Shown here one piece after another: positions 1 through 7,681 of a stretch of 64,000 bases of DNA (position 1 is its first letter; each line of letters opens with the position of its first letter). The position numbers were made by a program, and so were the translations under genes. The stretch is from Paenibacillus agricola (GTDB lineage Bacteria; Bacillota; Bacilli; Paenibacillales; NBRC-103111): positions 124,001 through 188,000 of the forward strand of contig NZ_JAAOIW010000011.1 in the NCBI RefSeq assembly GCF_011440305.1, given 5' to 3'. The notes beneath the pieces are model-generated. The model ran no database searches and had not been told where the DNA came from. It worked only from the letters and a program-made list of their open reading frames with translations.

Positions 1-420
1 TTCATCCTTTGATAAGCCTAATACATGTATCGGGCCTGCCGACACATTGCGTAGAATATTCATATGTGGGAATAAATTAAAGTGCTGGAACACGAATCCG
101 ATATTTTTGCGTATTTTACGCAAATGCTTTTCATCAGCAGGCATGGTTTTACCGGCATGTATTTGGTGCCATAATAACTCGCCATTTACTTCTATGGTTC
201 CGGATGTTGGAGCTTCCAAAGTCATTAACAAACGCGCCAAAGTCGTTTTACCCGATCCGCTTGGGCCAATAACGGCAATCTTCTCTCCCGGTGCGATATC
301 CAAATCCATTTCTTTTAATACATGAACATCTCCAAATGACTTGCTTACATTGCGGTAACGTACGATTGGTTCCTTTGAATCTTGTTTAGAATCGGGAGCT
401 TCTCCCAAAAGTATTTTCAT
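1..420 (-). CDS. ehuA: Amino-acid/ectoine-type ABC transporter ATP-binding protein, partial (EhuA-like)
   Basis: The 140 N-terminal residues of an ABC ATPase are visible and the gene runs off the left edge. Walker A (GPSGSGKT) is at residues 52-59 and the Q-loop glutamine (FVFQHFNLFPH) near 112; the signature and Walker B would lie outside the window. The residues between Walker A and the Q-loop match the polar amino acid (PAAT) family. It starts 17 bp after the second permease and would energise the importer formed by the three upstream genes. The Ehu assignment comes from the binding protein; the ATPase alone would only support a generic polar amino-acid importer. Confidence 0.85.
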   Translation of the reverse strand, partial: MKILLGEAPDSKQDSKEPIVRYRNVSKSFGDVHVLKEMDLDIAPGEKIAVIGPSGSGKTTLARLLMTLEAPTSGTIEVNGELLWHQIHAGKTMPADEKHLRKIRKNIGFVFQHFNLFPHMNILRNVSAGPIHVLGLSKDE

Positions 421-437
421 ATTTCCACTCCTTTTCC

Positions 438-1091
438 TTATTTGCGTTGAAACTTTTGTTCCAGACGTTTGACTATCAATGAGGAAAAGTAGCTAAGGAA
501 CAGGAATAATAGTCCAACTATGGTGAAAGCCTCTATATAACGAAACGAAGCGGATCCCAGTGTTTTTGCAGTTGTCAGTAGTTCAATAAATGTAATAGCA
601 GATAGAACAGGCGTTTCTTTAAACATCACGATCAAATAATTACCCATAACTGGAAGGGTAGGAGGAACCGCTTGTGGAAGAATAATATGCAACCACTTCT
701 GTCTATCAGTAAAATTTAGTGCAGTTGCTGCCTCCCACTGCCCTCGATCCACGGCATCGATGCCCGACCGGTATACTTCCGAGAGATAACTGCTGTAATG
801 CAGGCCTAAACCAATTACCCCTGCGGCAAATGGTGATAGCGAGACCCCATACAACGGTAATGCATAAAACAATACAAGGAGTTGAACAATCAACGGAGTG
901 CTCCGTATAAATTCTGCAATCCATTTAGCTGGCAAGGAAATCATCATGCTCCTTGATCTTTTCATCAAAGCCAGGAACAAGCCAGCAATTAGTGCCACAA
1001 GGAAGCTTAAACATGTAATTCCTATAACAAGTGGCAATACCTTAAGCAAAACGGGAAAAATTTCGATAACATAGTTCCAATTCCACTTCAT
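438..1091 (-). CDS. ehuD: ABC transporter permease, EhuD-like
   Basis: This 217-residue inner-membrane permease has about five hydrophobic segments and the EAA cytoplasmic loop (EAATALNFTDRQKW ... ILPQA) that docks on the ATPase. It is typical in length for PAAT-family permeases. It begins 3 bp after the first permease gene, so the two are probably translationally coupled and form a heterodimeric channel. Substrate is inferred from the neighbouring EhuB-like binding protein: ectoine/hydroxyectoine or a related zwitterion. Nothing in the permease itself fixes the substrate. Confidence 0.85.
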   Translation of the reverse strand: MKWNWNYVIEIFPVLLKVLPLVIGITCLSFLVALIAGLFLALMKRSRSMMISLPAKWIAEFIRSTPLIVQLLVLFYALPLYGVSLSPFAAGVIGLGLHYSSYLSEVYRSGIDAVDRGQWEAATALNFTDRQKWLHIILPQAVPPTLPVMGNYLIVMFKETPVLSAITFIELLTTAKTLGSASFRYIEAFTIVGLLFLFLSYFSSLIVKRLEQKFQRK

Positions 1092-1094
1092 CGT

Positions 1095-1757
1095 TTATAA
1101 CCTCCCCTTGGAGGTCTTTCGCTCAAGAGCACGAATTCCCAATGTCATAGCTTGAGCCATAATAAAGTAAATCAATAACAACATAAAGAAAATGAATGTG
1201 GCTTTAGAAATATCATAGGACCGAAGAATCATCCCTTGGTAGGTCAGATCCGATAATGTGATTAAATAAACCAGGGAAGTCCCTTTTAGCAATTCAATTT
1301 GCAGGTTACCAAAGGATGGAAGCATCATGACGAAGGCTTGCGGTAAAATAATATACCTTAATCTTTGCCAAGGGGTCATATTCAACGCAATGCCCGCTTC
1401 CGTTTGCCCTTTAGGAATAGCCATGATGGCACTCCTTACCACTTCTGAACCGTAAGCACCGTAATTTAACCCAAGGGCGATTATGGCTACAGTAAAGGCA
1501 GACATCCGGAAATCAAAAAGCATCGGAAGTGCAAAATAGAGCCAGAAAAGCTGTACGAGCAAGGAAGTCCCCCTGAATATTTCAACATAAAGAGCCATAC
1601 AAAAACGAACGGCTTTAATCTTGGAAAAGCGTGCTATGCCAACGATTAGAGATAATAAAAAAGCAGCAAACAGTGATAAAATAGTAATTTCAATTGTCAG
1701 TATTGCTCCTTGCAGAAGTGGAGCCAGGTACTCCCAAGTGGTCTGGATTCGGTCCAC
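1095..1757 (-). CDS. ehuC: ABC transporter permease, EhuC-like
   Basis: A 220-residue permease with five hydrophobic segments and an EAA loop (EAGIALNMTPWQRL ... ILPQA). It pairs with the next gene to make the membrane channel of a PAAT-type importer. It lies 31 bp after the binding-protein gene. Its length and the N-terminal pattern before the first membrane helix fit the family. The order binding protein, permease, permease, ATPase is the order known for ehuBCDA in other bacteria. Confidence 0.85.
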   Translation of the reverse strand: MDRIQTTWEYLAPLLQGAILTIEITILSLFAAFLLSLIVGIARFSKIKAVRFCMALYVEIFRGTSLLVQLFWLYFALPMLFDFRMSAFTVAIIALGLNYGAYGSEVVRSAIMAIPKGQTEAGIALNMTPWQRLRYIILPQAFVMMLPSFGNLQIELLKGTSLVYLITLSDLTYQGMILRSYDISKATFIFFMLLLIYFIMAQAMTLGIRALERKTSKGRL

Positions 1758-1788
1758 ACTCCTCTGTTTATAGGGATGATCATATCGA

Positions 1789-2670
1789 TTATTTGGCTAA
1801 TTGTTCAGCTTTCATATCGCCAGGCAATTCTTGCTCTGTAAATCCGAAGCTTTTCAATATCGTTAGCAATTCACCCGAGCTTTTCATTTTTTCCAGCTCC
1901 TGATTATAAGCTTCCCTAAAATCTTTATCCTCAATGCGAAATGCAGCAGCACCGTAGCCCTTCATGCTCTTACCATCGATCACTGGTTGTTCAAAATTCA
2001 TAACCCTTTCTATACCAGCATCCTTCGCAGATTCCAAAACAGCCTGCAAGGAAGGTCCAGTCATCGTGATCGCATCCGCCCGGCCCGCTTGCAGGGCAGA
2101 AATAGCTGAGGGCTGGTCGGGTACCGTAATGATTTGCACTTCCGGAACACCCGACTTGGTTAAATAATCCTTTTCAATAGCTCCAACCATCACTGCCACT
2201 CTTGCTTTATTGTTTGTTGAAATATCTTTATAGCTATGCAATTTTAAAGGATTACCTTTCTTCACGGCCAACGCTTCACCGATGCTATACTCGGGATTGG
2301 CAAAGGCAACTTCCTTGCTTCTTTCCGGGTTAATAAACATCCCCGCCGTAATAATATCGAAACGCTTAGCCTTCAAACCAGGAATCAGCGAGCCAAATTC
2401 GGTTAGGACTCCGTCCATTTGGTTAATTCCCAGTTTTTTTAGAATGGTTCGAGCTACCTCCACAGCTTCTCCGGTTAATTTTCCATCCGGTGTTGCGTAA
2501 GCGTAAGGCTTCTCATTGGCAAATCCAACAGATACATACCCTTGGCGCTTTACTTTCTCAAAACTCGTTTCATTCGCCACTCTTAGTACATCGGCAGGCT
2601 GTGTAGCACAACCAGCCATAACTGCACCTAGCAACGTTAAACTTAACATAAGACTCCCAAATTTCTTCAA
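1789..2670 (-). CDS. ehuB: Ectoine/hydroxyectoine-type substrate-binding lipoprotein (EhuB-like)
   Basis: An extracellular solute-binding lipoprotein of SBP family 3. The TTG start at 2670 is preferred because an AGGGAG site lies 9 nt upstream and it gives a compact signal (MKKFGSL ...) ending in the lipobox AVMAGC; an ATG 24 nt upstream has no good ribosome site. Segments such as GFANEKPYAYATPDG, LTEFGSLIPGL and FDIITAGMFINPERS fit the EhuB family, which binds ectoine and hydroxyectoine. It heads the importer genes, downstream of the BusR-like regulator. Substrate remains an inference, and D-amino acids are possible given the racemase next door. Confidence 0.8.
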   Translation of the reverse strand: MKKFGSLMLSLTLLGAVMAGCATQPADVLRVANETSFEKVKRQGYVSVGFANEKPYAYATPDGKLTGEAVEVARTILKKLGINQMDGVLTEFGSLIPGLKAKRFDIITAGMFINPERSKEVAFANPEYSIGEALAVKKGNPLKLHSYKDISTNNKARVAVMVGAIEKDYLTKSGVPEVQIITVPDQPSAISALQAGRADAITMTGPSLQAVLESAKDAGIERVMNFEQPVIDGKSMKGYGAAAFRIEDKDFREAYNQELEKMKSSGELLTILKSFGFTEQELPGDMKAEQLAK

Positions 2671-2797
2671 AAGCAAAAACTCCCTTTTTAACATATTTTC
2701 CAGGAAAACTCCCCAGTGGTTCGTTAGATCTAGCTAAGCATAACAAAAAAATACATGACATACAACCTAATATATTATTAAGGTTGTTAGTTTATGC

Positions 2798-2838
2798 ATA
2801 GAAAAACGCAATCGGAATAAACCGTTGCGCACTTTTTT
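2798..2838 (-). terminator. Intrinsic terminator after the regulator gene
   Basis: On the minus strand a CGCAACGG / CCGATTGCG stem with a short loop is followed by TTTTTC. It lies just downstream of the regulator stop codon and separates it from ehuB. A T-run also follows on the plus strand, so it may act in both directions. Confidence 0.6.
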
Positions 2839-2844
2839 TTGATC

Positions 2845-3462
2845 TCATACTGTTTTATTTACAAATGCTAACGTACGCTCATGTGCTTGACTATCACCAA
2901 CAAAAACAATGATATCATTCACTCTTAAGATGACACTAGGCCCTGGGGATATGGTGATTTGATTCCCTCTACGCAATGCTACAATGGTTGCACCTGTCAT
3001 TTGCCAAAATTGAAGATTGTCAATGGTTTTACCAACGGTATGGGAGGATTCCATGATTTCAATTTCAATAGGATTATACGGGGTAAGATTCCGAAGCCGA
3101 TCAGAGAAGTTAATGATGTCGTTTAAAATCACTTCAAACTTGCGGTCGTTTTCCTTTTTCTCCTTTAGTAGCATTACCAATTCTTGCTTTAAAGAAAACA
3201 CAGATTTCAAATACTTATATTTGTTATAATATTCAGCTGCTTTTTGTTTCGATAAGACAGTAATCTCTTTGCCTTGGGATACTTGAACAATATGTTCATC
3301 TTTAAGTAATGATATTGCTTTTCGTATCGTTTCCGATGAAACATGATAATGGCTAGCTAGCAAGGTACGTCCGGAAATCTTGGTATTTACGGGAAATTCA
3401 CCATTGGCTATTTTCTGAGCAATATCTAAAGCAATCGACTGGTAGATTGCTATTTCAGACAT
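2845..3462 (-). CDS. GntR-type wHTH / RCK_C regulator, BusR-like
   Basis: A 205-residue regulator; the ATG at 3462 has a GGGAGG site 7 nt upstream. Residues 1-70 form a GntR-type winged helix (YHVSSETIRKAISLLKDE recognition region). A charged coiled-coil-like stretch follows at about 75-115, then a RCK_C/TrkA_C domain ending SVILRVNDIIVFVG. This is the architecture of BusR, a c-di-AMP-binding repressor of the BusA betaine importer in streptococci and lactococci. The adjacent importer and an upstream c-di-AMP riboswitch favour the same logic. What is seen is the domain order; ligand and target are inferred. Confidence 0.75.
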   Translation of the reverse strand: MSEIAIYQSIALDIAQKIANGEFPVNTKISGRTLLASHYHVSSETIRKAISLLKDEHIVQVSQGKEITVLSKQKAAEYYNKYKYLKSVFSLKQELVMLLKEKKENDRKFEVILNDIINFSDRLRNLTPYNPIEIEIMESSHTVGKTIDNLQFWQMTGATIVALRRGNQITISPGPSVILRVNDIIVFVGDSQAHERTLAFVNKTV

Positions 3463-3663
3463 GGAATTCCCTCCCGCTTTCTCTTGCGAATACATACAAC
3501 ATATCGCTTAATTCCCTTATAATAATAGAATTTTATCTATTACGCAATTATGGATTCCAGAATTCTCAGCAAAATATTTGGAATTAAAAAAAGGTTTAAC
3601 ATTCCTTTGACATTTGATGTCGAACGTCCATCGAAGGATCAATAAGTAAAAACACTCCAGTAT

Positions 3664-3718
3664 GGAAAGACAAACAGAGCCCGTTCCTCCCTAGAAAGGG
3701 AAAAGAGAGCTCTAGTTT
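3664..3718 (-). terminator. Intrinsic terminator after the racemase
   Basis: On the minus strand an AGAGC ... GGGCTCT stem with an inner CCCT/AGGG hairpin is followed by GTTTGTCTTT. It lies between the racemase stop and the regulator start and would give the regulator its own transcription unit. The rest of the 3463-3841 gap is AT-rich with no gene seen. Confidence 0.55.
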
Positions 3719-3841
3719 ACAATATTTTATCTTCGTGTATTTTTTAAAATTCCTGTGTGATTGCCTGAAAAGTTTTCTAAGTAACTTAAAAATAAACGAA
3801 GAAGACTGGACTGTACTGAATAACTACCAAGACTGCTAGTA

Positions 3842-5002
3842 TCATTTCAGCCCACAGTGTGTCCTTATATCTAAGTTTTTTGAAATTGGTTTCTGTTTAC
3901 TCTTTTCTTCTGTTGGCCTTGGATCTTCATGTGATTCACTTAGTGTCCCATGATATTCTTTGGATACATAAGGGGAGCTCATTGCAGATAATAAGGCTCC
4001 GTAATTAAGGGAGAATCTTACTTCGTCCCCTACCTTCAGGTGAGTCTGCTTTAAGTCAAGAAGAGTATGGTCGCTGCTAGACCCGAGAATTTCAACATCG
4101 ATTTCGGGGCTCAGACCGGCTACAAGCACATCCTGGGATCCAACACCCAGAATCCCTCTCCTCATATATCCCTTATCCATAAATCGGGGGTGATTTCCAA
4201 AAGCATCCTGGCCTGTTTCACCATAAGGTTTAGATGGTTTCAATTTCGCCTCAATCACCTCGGAAACGAATGTAAAGGCATCTGTGTACAGCCCTGGGAT
4301 CGGTATTCTTTCGAGAGGCTCGCATCCCAAATAGATCGATTCTCCCAATCTTAAATTGTTGATATTTCCAACACTTTCAGTGGATGCAAACCAATTGTAA
4401 TTAGCTGAATTTCCTCCCGAGACATAAGGAAGAGACAATGAAAATTCAGTTTCAATTATACTTGAAAGCAATGACAACTGTTTCATTTTCTTTTCGCTTG
4501 GCATGACTCCCCCAAAACAAGCAAAGCTCGCCCCGATACCAACAATTTGGATTCCTGGCAGCATCATCGTTTCACGAACAAAGCCTTTTACATCCGCTGG
4601 CATAATGCCTTCTCTTAAATCTCCCATTTCGACCATCAGAATAATTTGATGCTGGGTATCGTATTTCATTGCTGTTGCTGAAAGGCATTGGATGGTGGAT
4701 AGTTCTGTATTCATGCTGATGTCCGCATAGCGTATGACCGATTCCACCTCGCTTAAACCCGGTGTTCGTAATAAAATGAATTGTGCGTGGATACCTGCAT
4801 CACGCATTTTCTTCAAATTTTCTAATTTAGAGTCGGCCAGCATATGAATGCCACTGTCTATTAGTACTTCGGCAATCATAGAGTTGCCGCAAACCACCTT
4901 CGTTACCCCCATAATATCGATACCCTTTGCCCCAAATAACTGCAATAGCTTACTTGCATTATGTGCGATTTTGGCAAGATTGATCTCAATTCTAGGTGTC
5001 AT
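3842..5002 (-). CDS. Alanine/ornithine racemase-family PLP enzyme (Orr-like)
   Basis: A 386-residue PLP-dependent fold-III enzyme. The N-terminal PLP-lysine motif GVTKVVCG places the catalytic lysine near residue 35, and GGNSANYNW and LRLGESIYLG match the single-domain alanine/ornithine racemase family. These enzymes interconvert L- and D-amino acids in the cytoplasm. The last 45 or so residues form a charged tail beyond the usual family length. It overlaps the DUF1611 gene by 4 bp (ATGA), so the two are co-translated under the upstream riboswitch. The exact substrate cannot be read from the sequence. Confidence 0.8.
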   Translation of the reverse strand: MTPRIEINLAKIAHNASKLLQLFGAKGIDIMGVTKVVCGNSMIAEVLIDSGIHMLADSKLENLKKMRDAGIHAQFILLRTPGLSEVESVIRYADISMNTELSTIQCLSATAMKYDTQHQIILMVEMGDLREGIMPADVKGFVRETMMLPGIQIVGIGASFACFGGVMPSEKKMKQLSLLSSIIETEFSLSLPYVSGGNSANYNWFASTESVGNINNLRLGESIYLGCEPLERIPIPGLYTDAFTFVSEVIEAKLKPSKPYGETGQDAFGNHPRFMDKGYMRRGILGVGSQDVLVAGLSPEIDVEILGSSSDHTLLDLKQTHLKVGDEVRFSLNYGALLSAMSSPYVSKEYHGTLSESHEDPRPTEEKSKQKPISKNLDIRTHCGLK

Positions 5003-6123
5003 TGCGGAACCAGCTTATTCGTTTCGACTTTATCTTTTAATTGCGGGAACTTTTCCAAAATACTTATAACCAGTTTGTCGCAACCATGTTTAAGTACATC
5101 TGTTGCCGGAATATGAAATTGCTGCTCATATTCATGGATGGCACTATTAATCTCTTGATCTGACATTCGCTCATGGTTGATCGTAATGGCAATTACCTTG
5201 GACTTAGAAAAAGTCTCAATCAATTCAATTTCACTTTCAAGCTTTGGCATCTTCAAATAATCAAAATCCCCTAGATTTTCCCTTTTGGGGGCATGTTGGA
5301 CGATAATGGCACCCGGCCTCGCCCCCCTAATTATGCCTGCGGAGCTTATGTAGGCTGGATGGCTTAACGCCCCTTGGCCTTCAACAATAATGATATCCGG
5401 CTGCTCATTTTCATAGGCTTTTATAACCTCTTTTTCGATTTCACCAATCATAAACTGAAAGGGTATAGCATCAATGGCAACACCGTATTTCGCACCTTGA
5501 ATTAACCCTGTTTGTCCGGTTGCCACAAGAACAGCCTTTATCCCATATTCCAACAATGCCTTTTCCAATAAGACCGAGGTGGTTCTCTTACCAATGGCAC
5601 CGTCCGTCCCAAGTACAGCAACTACCGGAGTTGGCATACTCAAGATTTGCCCCGAGAATAAGCCCATATCTTTTTTGCTTGGGGGCTTCCGAATATCCAG
5701 AATTTCAACGTTATGTAACGCAGCAAACTTAATAAAGTCTTCGTCCTCCGTCAGAAATTCTTGCAAAGGGTTAACAATATTCATGCCTAGCTCCATAGCT
5801 TCAAACAGAATGGATCTCTCGTGGACTTGCAAAAATGCGTTCGCAGGGGCAATGCCATAGATGAAATAGTCCGGAACCTCAGGCAAATTGCCTATTGCGT
5901 GACTAAGGCTGCAGAAGATAGGAATTCCGTTTTCCCGTCCATCTAAACACTTACCTGCATCCAAACCATCCTTCGTGCTGTCGATCACTCCGTTAATCAG
6001 GTATTTCTTCGAATTCCGCACCAGCCCGTTTGCAGTCTTGCCATCCATCGTCCCGAACTGACCTTCACAATAAATAATCGCCGTTTTTTCCATTTTACCT
6101 TCACTCCCGTTATTAGTTTCCAT
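4999..6123 (-). CDS. DUF1611 family protein (DgcN-like P-loop protein)
   Basis: The reading frame stays open to 6264, but the real start is taken as the ATG at 6123: it has GGAGG 7 nt upstream, and the extra codons lie in the riboswitch and terminators. The 374-residue protein has an N-terminal Rossmann-like part and a C-terminal P-loop-like segment (VLGTDGAIGKRTTS). The DUF1611 family includes DgcN, a D-glutamate N-acetyltransferase, and is often paired with racemases or epimerases, as here. A role in D-amino-acid or osmolyte metabolism is inferred. Confidence 0.75.
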   Translation of the reverse strand: METNNGSEGKMEKTAIIYCEGQFGTMDGKTANGLVRNSKKYLINGVIDSTKDGLDAGKCLDGRENGIPIFCSLSHAIGNLPEVPDYFIYGIAPANAFLQVHERSILFEAMELGMNIVNPLQEFLTEDEDFIKFAALHNVEILDIRKPPSKKDMGLFSGQILSMPTPVVAVLGTDGAIGKRTTSVLLEKALLEYGIKAVLVATGQTGLIQGAKYGVAIDAIPFQFMIGEIEKEVIKAYENEQPDIIIVEGQGALSHPAYISSAGIIRGARPGAIIVQHAPKRENLGDFDYLKMPKLESEIELIETFSKSKVIAITINHERMSDQEINSAIHEYEQQFHIPATDVLKHGCDKLVISILEKFPQLKDKVETNKLVPQ

Positions 6124-6145
6124 TTCTAAACCTCCAGAGCAAAAT

Positions 6146-6200
6146 AAAAAACCCCTAAATTGCGGGAGAGCTAGGACACAGCTTCGCCAGCAGAGGGGTT
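6146..6200 (-). terminator. Second terminator of the riboswitch leader
   Basis: On the minus strand AACCCCT ... AGGGGTT closes a long stem with an inner AGCTGTG/CCTAGCT region and runs into TTTTTTAT. It ends just before the GGAGG of the DUF1611 gene. Together with the hairpin at 6209-6240 it makes a tandem transcription stop. Confidence 0.65.
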
Positions 6201-6208
6201 CAGACATA

Positions 6209-6240
6209 TAAAAAAAGAAAAAAGACCCCAAGTAAGGGTC
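6209..6240 (-). terminator. Expression-platform terminator of the c-di-AMP riboswitch
   Basis: GACCC-TTACTTG-GGGTC followed by TTTTTTCTTTTTTT on the minus strand. It lies about 40 nt beyond the aptamer. ydaO-class riboswitches usually turn genes off on c-di-AMP binding by letting such a terminator form. Confidence 0.7.
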
Positions 6241-6279
6241 CTGACGTTTCATCAAAATAAACATAGAAACAGACCCATC

Positions 6280-6405
6280 TACTGCTGACGAGGTTAGCTG
6301 ACGGACTCGGGTAAAGATGGTACCCTACATTCTGCAAGAGAATGACTCGCCCCAATTAACTGGTTCCCCCGCTATCCAACTATTTCAGTTGGAAATTAAG
6401 CGTAT
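6280..6405 (-). ncRNA. c-di-AMP riboswitch (ydaO-yuaA class)
   Basis: The minus strand carries the conserved blocks of the ydaO-yuaA aptamer in order: CGCTTAATTTCC, GCGGGGGAACCA, TTGGGGCGAGTC, GTAGGGTACC, and the hallmark 3' block CCGAGTCCGTCAGCTAACCT followed by CGTCAGC. It is preceded by a clear promoter and followed by tandem terminators, then the DUF1611-racemase genes. Known members bind c-di-AMP and repress osmolyte, potassium or cell-wall genes. Confidence 0.92.
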
Positions 6406-6409
6406 TCAT

Positions 6410-6438
6410 AGAATAATACGAAAAATTAGATTAGTCAA
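6410..6438 (-). promoter_or_regulatory. Sigma-A-type promoter of the riboswitch-controlled operon
   Basis: TTGACT and TATTCT hexamers separated by exactly 17 bp on the minus strand. The predicted start falls a few bases before the first aptamer block. Confidence 0.75.
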
Positions 6439-6502
6439 ATATTTCTGGAATATCTCATTATGGTTTCCTGTAAATGGAAACTTAAGCCTTTGGAATTAAT
6501 TT

Positions 6503-6723
6503 ATGCTATGACCCCGTTAGTTGGATCTCAATCGTTTCATACTATGGTGGTGCATTAGCTACATTTTACTCACTTACTTCTTCAGCATATGGCTCTTACT
6601 CTAGGCTTCAACTTAGTAAAAATGTAGCACAATGGGCAGAAAGTGCTGCGAATATCAATCGTAACTTTACTAGTCGATCTGTCTATCAATCTGTTAGCAA
6701 TTATTTTGTGAGTGGATTTTAGT
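6503..6723 (+). pseudogene. Remnant of an unidentified protein gene
   Basis: An open frame without a start codon encodes a roughly 70-residue tail beginning NLCYDPVSWISIV and ending SVSNYFVSGF. It has a small-residue and Tyr/Ser-rich composition and follows an in-frame stop. It looks like the 3' end of a truncated gene. I do not recognise the family. Confidence 0.3.
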
Positions 6724-6855
6724 AGGAATAAATGATTATTGTAAAGGGTAGATGCTTAGTTGGGTAACATTCAACTGGCTGTCTACCCTTTACGCACTTG
6801 TAAAAGTCTTTTACTATATATTGGTAATATATAAAAAAGATATGAGGTGAATATT

Positions 6856-7077
6856 GTGGACAGTAAAAATATTAAACTGAGATTAGTTTGGATTATTCCT
6901 AATATTTTACTGTATTTAGCTTTTATTGGGTACATGCTATTTGTTGTAGCAAATCCTTCAAACCTTAATAACATAAATACTCTTGGAATGTGGATATTTA
7001 TAACTATCCTGATATTGCTTGTTGCCATTTTTAGGTCTTTTAAAATATACATCTGGATAAAAAAAGGCATAATATAA
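6856..7077 (+). CDS. Small two-helix membrane protein, unknown function
   Basis: The GTG start at 6856 is chosen because GAGGTG lies 6 nt upstream; an in-frame GTG 9 nt earlier lies inside that ribosome site. The product is 73 residues with two strongly hydrophobic segments (about 8-27 and 38-57) separated by a short Asn-rich loop, and a basic C-terminus (WIKKGII). I do not recognise the family. It stands alone among gene remnants. Confidence 0.6.
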   Translation: MDSKNIKLRLVWIIPNILLYLAFIGYMLFVVANPSNLNNINTLGMWIFITILILLVAIFRSFKIYIWIKKGII

Positions 7078-7110
7078 ATTTAGTTCTATTTGATTTACTA
7101 AAAAAGGAGG

Positions 7111-7251
7111 TGATCATCAATAAAAACAAACATGACTTTCCGCCACATCCCCAGCATGAAAGCGAGACTATCACAGAAAACCCCCACGGCCTGTCGGCCA
7201 CCACGATGGATGAAAATGGAACTTGCCATTTAAAGCATCTTTTGAGCAAAT
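7111..7251 (+). CDS. Possible short open frame, unknown
   Basis: After a perfect AGGAGGTGAT ribosome site, an open frame encodes about 45 residues (INKNKHDFPPHPQHES ... CHLKHLLSK). No ATG lies at proper spacing; the only start-like codons are a GTG overlapping the ribosome site and an ATC. It could be a start-damaged small gene. Downstream to 7487 are further short frames without starts, so the area appears degraded. Confidence 0.25.
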
Positions 7252-7399
7252 AAAGATAGGCAGATCAAAGGTCGAATACTTTTTAGTGAGTCATATCCTG
7301 CACAGAAAACTGGTCTATTGCAGTTTTGAGTACCGCCGATTTTTGCCATGAGCACGTGAGTTTCTAAGCGTCCATTATGGATAGAACATATTTAGCGTT

Positions 7400-7487
7400 T
7401 TGGTGATTATGTAATCGATCTTAAAAACGTTCCTGATCCTATTGATAGAAACATGTTGATAGCTATAAAAGAAGAAGATAGCTCATA
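7400..7487 (+). pseudogene. C-terminal fragment of an unidentified gene
   Basis: A start-less frame ending FGDYVIDLKNVPDP ... IKEEDSS and stop, directly followed by a strong terminator, has the look of a gene end. Upstream the frame is closed by a TAG. No family recognised. Confidence 0.25.
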
Positions 7488-7518
7488 ATGGGAATGATAT
7501 CCAGACTATGAGCTATTT
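7477..7518 (+). terminator. Intrinsic terminator
   Basis: ATAGCTCATA and TATGAGCTAT form a perfect 10-bp stem around a roughly 19-nt loop and are followed by TTTT. It terminates whatever gene once ended at 7487. Confidence 0.7.
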
Positions 7519-7681
7519 TTACACGTATGTCGGCTGTACCCGTTATTGGCCGGGAGCGGGTATTTTTTGTATTTATCGAGCTGTATGGACTGAGAGCATT
7601 AATTGGCGTTATTATATATTGAGGTGCACTTTATTTATCCAAACAGTGTCTTTATATATACACCAAAGGGAGAATAAAACG

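Noticed and set aside
6124-6264. N-terminal extension of the DUF1611 gene to 6264
   Set aside because: The codons lie in the riboswitch 3' end and terminators; the ATG at 6123 has the ribosome site.
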